NCBI GenBank assembly: GCA_900128585.1
Contig: LT642233.1
Coordinates: 1 to 29,746 of the forward strand
Length of the DNA stretch: 29,746 nt
Reading direction: 5' to 3'
Source of the DNA: Stramenopiles sp. TOSAG23-3
Lineage: Eukaryota; Sar
In this document: piece after piece, positions 28,009-29,746 of the stretch
Numbering within the stretch: position 1 is the first letter of the stretch
Layout: each line of letters starts with the position of its first letter
Notes under the pieces: generated by a model
What the model was told of the DNA's origin: nothing
The model's database searches: none
What the model saw: the letters and a program-made list of their open reading frames with translations, nothing else
Translations under genes and position numbers: made by a program

Positions 28009-28041
28009 AGAAGAAGAAGGAAGAAGAAGAAGAAGAAGAAA
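28009..28041. repeat. GAA microsatellite
   Basis: About ten GAA/AAG units with one GGAA interruption. Confidence 0.85.
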
Positions 28042-28135
28042 GCTCAAAGTTTTCATTTCTTCGTATCGGTATTATTATACAGCTACTAAACTTTAAAAAT
28101 CCTTAATTTTTGAAGCCACTGCGTTTGGATATTTG

Positions 28136-28819
28136 TTAATCGTAAATTGGTTCCTTTCTTAACGTAAAAATCGAAATGAAAATGAGCACGACGCATGCCA
28201 TTAAGCAGAAGCTAAGGAACACTTTGAACCCTTTCACAGCTTTTTTCAAATTATTTGCTTCTTTTTTCTCGGACGCATTGCCTTCTTTTCCTGGGGAGCA
28301 GCACGTGATCACTAGGGCTTGAAAGTACACAATACTCACGGCGACAATAAACACCAGCTGGACCCACGACTGAGGGTTGGAGCCTTCAAGATCCACCCTC
28401 GCCCTAAGGCGAGCGAAGACTATCAAGATTGCCAACATTGGTATTTCTTGCATAACACCGTCCAGCATTTCTATAGTATATTTTATCTTTGACATTAATT
28501 TGTTCTTTGAATGCTCGTGGTCATCGTTGCCACCAATGCCGTTCAGAGGCTGCGATTCTTGCTCATAACGGTACTGTTGCAGCTCGCTCATCTGCTTCGC
28601 GAACGAAATACAATAGTAAAGCACAGTGAGCATGCACACAGCTTGCATTGCCGGGGATATTGGGGGAGCCTTGTAAAAATCAAGTTGATAAAGAACTGCG
28701 TTCTTTTTCAAATTTATCGGGTTAGGGTCTACTTTTGGGTCCGCCCTGGCTTCGGCGACACTGCCAAGGCACCCAAGGGCAACCAAAACCATGAAAGAAA
28801 AAACAATCTGGCGGGACAT
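28136..28819 (-). CDS. Small multi-pass membrane protein with signal peptide, unknown family
   Basis: The 227-residue product begins with a typical signal peptide (MSRQIVFSFMVLVALG, cleavage near residue 24 after VAEA). It then has hydrophobic segments at about 55-75, 120-140, 152-174 and 200-219, giving a likely four-helix membrane protein in the secretory pathway. Between the first two segments lies a hydrophilic loop rich in Gln, Glu and His (about 80-110, with ELQQYRYEQESQP and DDHEHSKNK). The stretch LDGVMQEIPMLAILIVFARLRARVDLEG is conserved-looking (given in two parts here: LDGVMQEIPMLAIL and IVFARLRARVDLEG). A TCCSPGKEG loop follows segment three. The C-terminus is short and basic. I do not recognise the family. 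ATG at 28819 is the first in the frame. Confidence 0.72.
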   Translation of the reverse strand: MSRQIVFSFMVLVALGCLGSVAEARADPKVDPNPINLKKNAVLYQLDFYKAPPISPAMQAVCMLTVLYYCISFAKQMSELQQYRYEQESQPLNGIGGNDDHEHSKNKLMSKIKYTIEMLDGVMQEIPMLAILIVFARLRARVDLEGSNPQSWVQLVFIVAVSIVYFQALVITCCSPGKEGNASEKKEANNLKKAVKGFKVFLSFCLMACVVLIFISIFTLRKEPIYD

Positions 28820-29006
28820 GGTCGAAGGAGTTGGTTTATCTGCGTGGTTGTGCGTTTAAATGAACAAACTAGTTTAAATCTATTGCATATCGAGCGTGTG
28901 TCAGTCACGAAAGAGCAAGATTAGTTTTTTAAGTTAGAAGTACATGTATGGGAAAGTGCCTTCTTCAAGGTAATGGTGCCAAAAACGACTGCTAGATAGA
29001 AGAAAC

Positions 29007-29060
29007 AAGGAGGGGGAGAGGAGAGAGAAGAGAAAAAGAAGAAGAAGAAGAGAAAAAGAA
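29007..29060. repeat. Purine-rich (GGA/GA/GAA) tract
   Basis: More than 50 bases with only A and G on the plus strand, changing from GGGGAGAGGAG-type to GAAGAAG-type repeats. Confidence 0.8.
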
Positions 29061-29428
29061 TATTATTTTAATAATCTAAAAATAATAATTATTACAACAA
29101 CAACAACATAATATTATATAACAAAGCGATTCATTTTTTATTTATTTTTTTGGATAATTATTGTATACACTGTATAGCTTATATTATTATACCAATTTAG
29201 TATTCCAGTGCGTGCATTGAACTCCTCTTCTCCTCTCATAAAATATAACACAAGGAGTCCCATTGTAATTGAGTGTACATTTTCATTATATAGAGAATCT
29301 ATAAATAAATAATGAAAAAAAAACAAAAAGAACCCCAGGTATTATATTAAGGTACCGTACCTACCTACCTCCTATAATACCAAGGGTAATGGAAGGTTTT
29401 AATACAGACAACCTTTTGGTATAATATT

Positions 29429-29444
29429 AATACCTTAAGGTATT
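29429..29444. repeat. 16-base perfect palindrome AATACCTTAAGGTATT
   Basis: The 16 bases equal their own reverse complement. A related arm, GGTATTATATTAAGGTACC, occurs about 90 bases upstream (29335-29355), so the two can pair imperfectly over a longer hairpin. Confidence 0.85.
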
Positions 29445-29746
29445 TATACCGTAGTCGTCTACGAGGACTCTCATAGAATTTAAAATATTTACATGAAATT
29501 AGGAGGCTTAATAAAGTACAATGAGGAGTGGACGGACTCTTGAATGGAGGAATGGAGTGAATGCATTTATTTTGTATTTAAATAGGTATTATATTAGTAA
29601 ATAGTACATATATAATATAGTCTAAAATAAAGGATAGGCACGACACACCACACACAACAACAAACAAAGAAGCTCCTCACTCCCAATTATTTCTTTTAAA
29701 ATAAAATACGAGGATAATTAAACTAATATAAAAAAGCAGCCCATCA

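Larger units (their letters stand above)
27749..28135. other. Intergenic region with purine-rich microsatellites
   Basis: It lies upstream of the redox fusion gene and downstream of the membrane protein gene. It contains a GGA-rich run (about 27941-27970) and a GAA run (28009-28041). No gene is seen. Confidence 0.65.
28820..29746. other. AT-rich region to right edge, no gene seen
   Basis: About 930 bases upstream of the last gene. It holds a purine-rich tract (about 29007-29060), ACA repeats (29095-29107), ACCT repeats (29360-29370) and a palindrome cluster (29340-29450). No open frame of note. Confidence 0.6.

Noticed and set aside
1-29746. CRISPR arrays, bacterial operons, rRNA genes, viral replication genes
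   Set aside because: No regularly spaced repeats, no ribosome-binding sites and no such genes were seen; the content is eukaryotic throughout.

Overview
The window is nuclear DNA of a unicellular eukaryote. Genes are monocistronic and mostly uninterrupted. Coding sequence is moderately GC-rich, while the spacers are strongly AT-rich and full of AT runs, GAA/AAC/GGA microsatellites and short palindromes. The best-supported intron is spliceosomal (GTAAGT donor, CTAAC branch site, CAG acceptor). A PACRG gene implies a cilium or flagellum. A multi-pass membrane protein ending in leucine-rich repeats and one Notch/LNR module resembles proteins I associate with oomycetes and other stramenopiles, so a flagellated stramenopile is my tentative guess. 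The species is not identifiable from the sequence alone.

Layout, left to right: a partial histone-deacetylase-fold gene on the minus strand that runs off the left edge and lacks most catalytic residues (1 to about 2121); an LRR-LNR membrane protein interrupted by a one-base frameshift (2757-4731, +); a secreted Lys/Thr- and Ser-rich protein (4842-5831, -); a WW-HECT ubiquitin ligase with a probable myristoylation site (6821-9262, +), convergent with an ankyrin-U-box ubiquitin ligase (9437-11299, -); a secreted ELWxxDGT-repeat protein (11972-13414, -); an alkaline ceramidase (14294-15220, +); a 20-N assembly gap (15553-15572); an EB1-type calponin-homology protein (15698-17395, -), divergent from a protein with three cyclic-nucleotide-binding-like domains (17960-20302, +); PACRG (21924-22871, +); a TMEM70-like mitochondrial protein with a 5' UTR intron (23887-24729, +); an Arf-family GTPase (25101-25655, -); a three-domain redox fusion MsrA + SelW-like + glutaredoxin (26288-27748, -); and a small multi-pass membrane protein with a signal peptide (28136-28819, -).

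The genes do not form an operon or an obvious single pathway. Two different classes of ubiquitin ligase sit tail to tail, and two microtubule-associated proteins (EB1-like and PACRG) lie within 7 kb, but neither need be functional clustering. The most notable items are the apparently catalytically dead HDAC-fold protein, the MsrA-SelW-glutaredoxin fusion, and the EB-type CH protein that carries a long Gln/Asn-rich and basic tail instead of the usual EB C-terminal domain.
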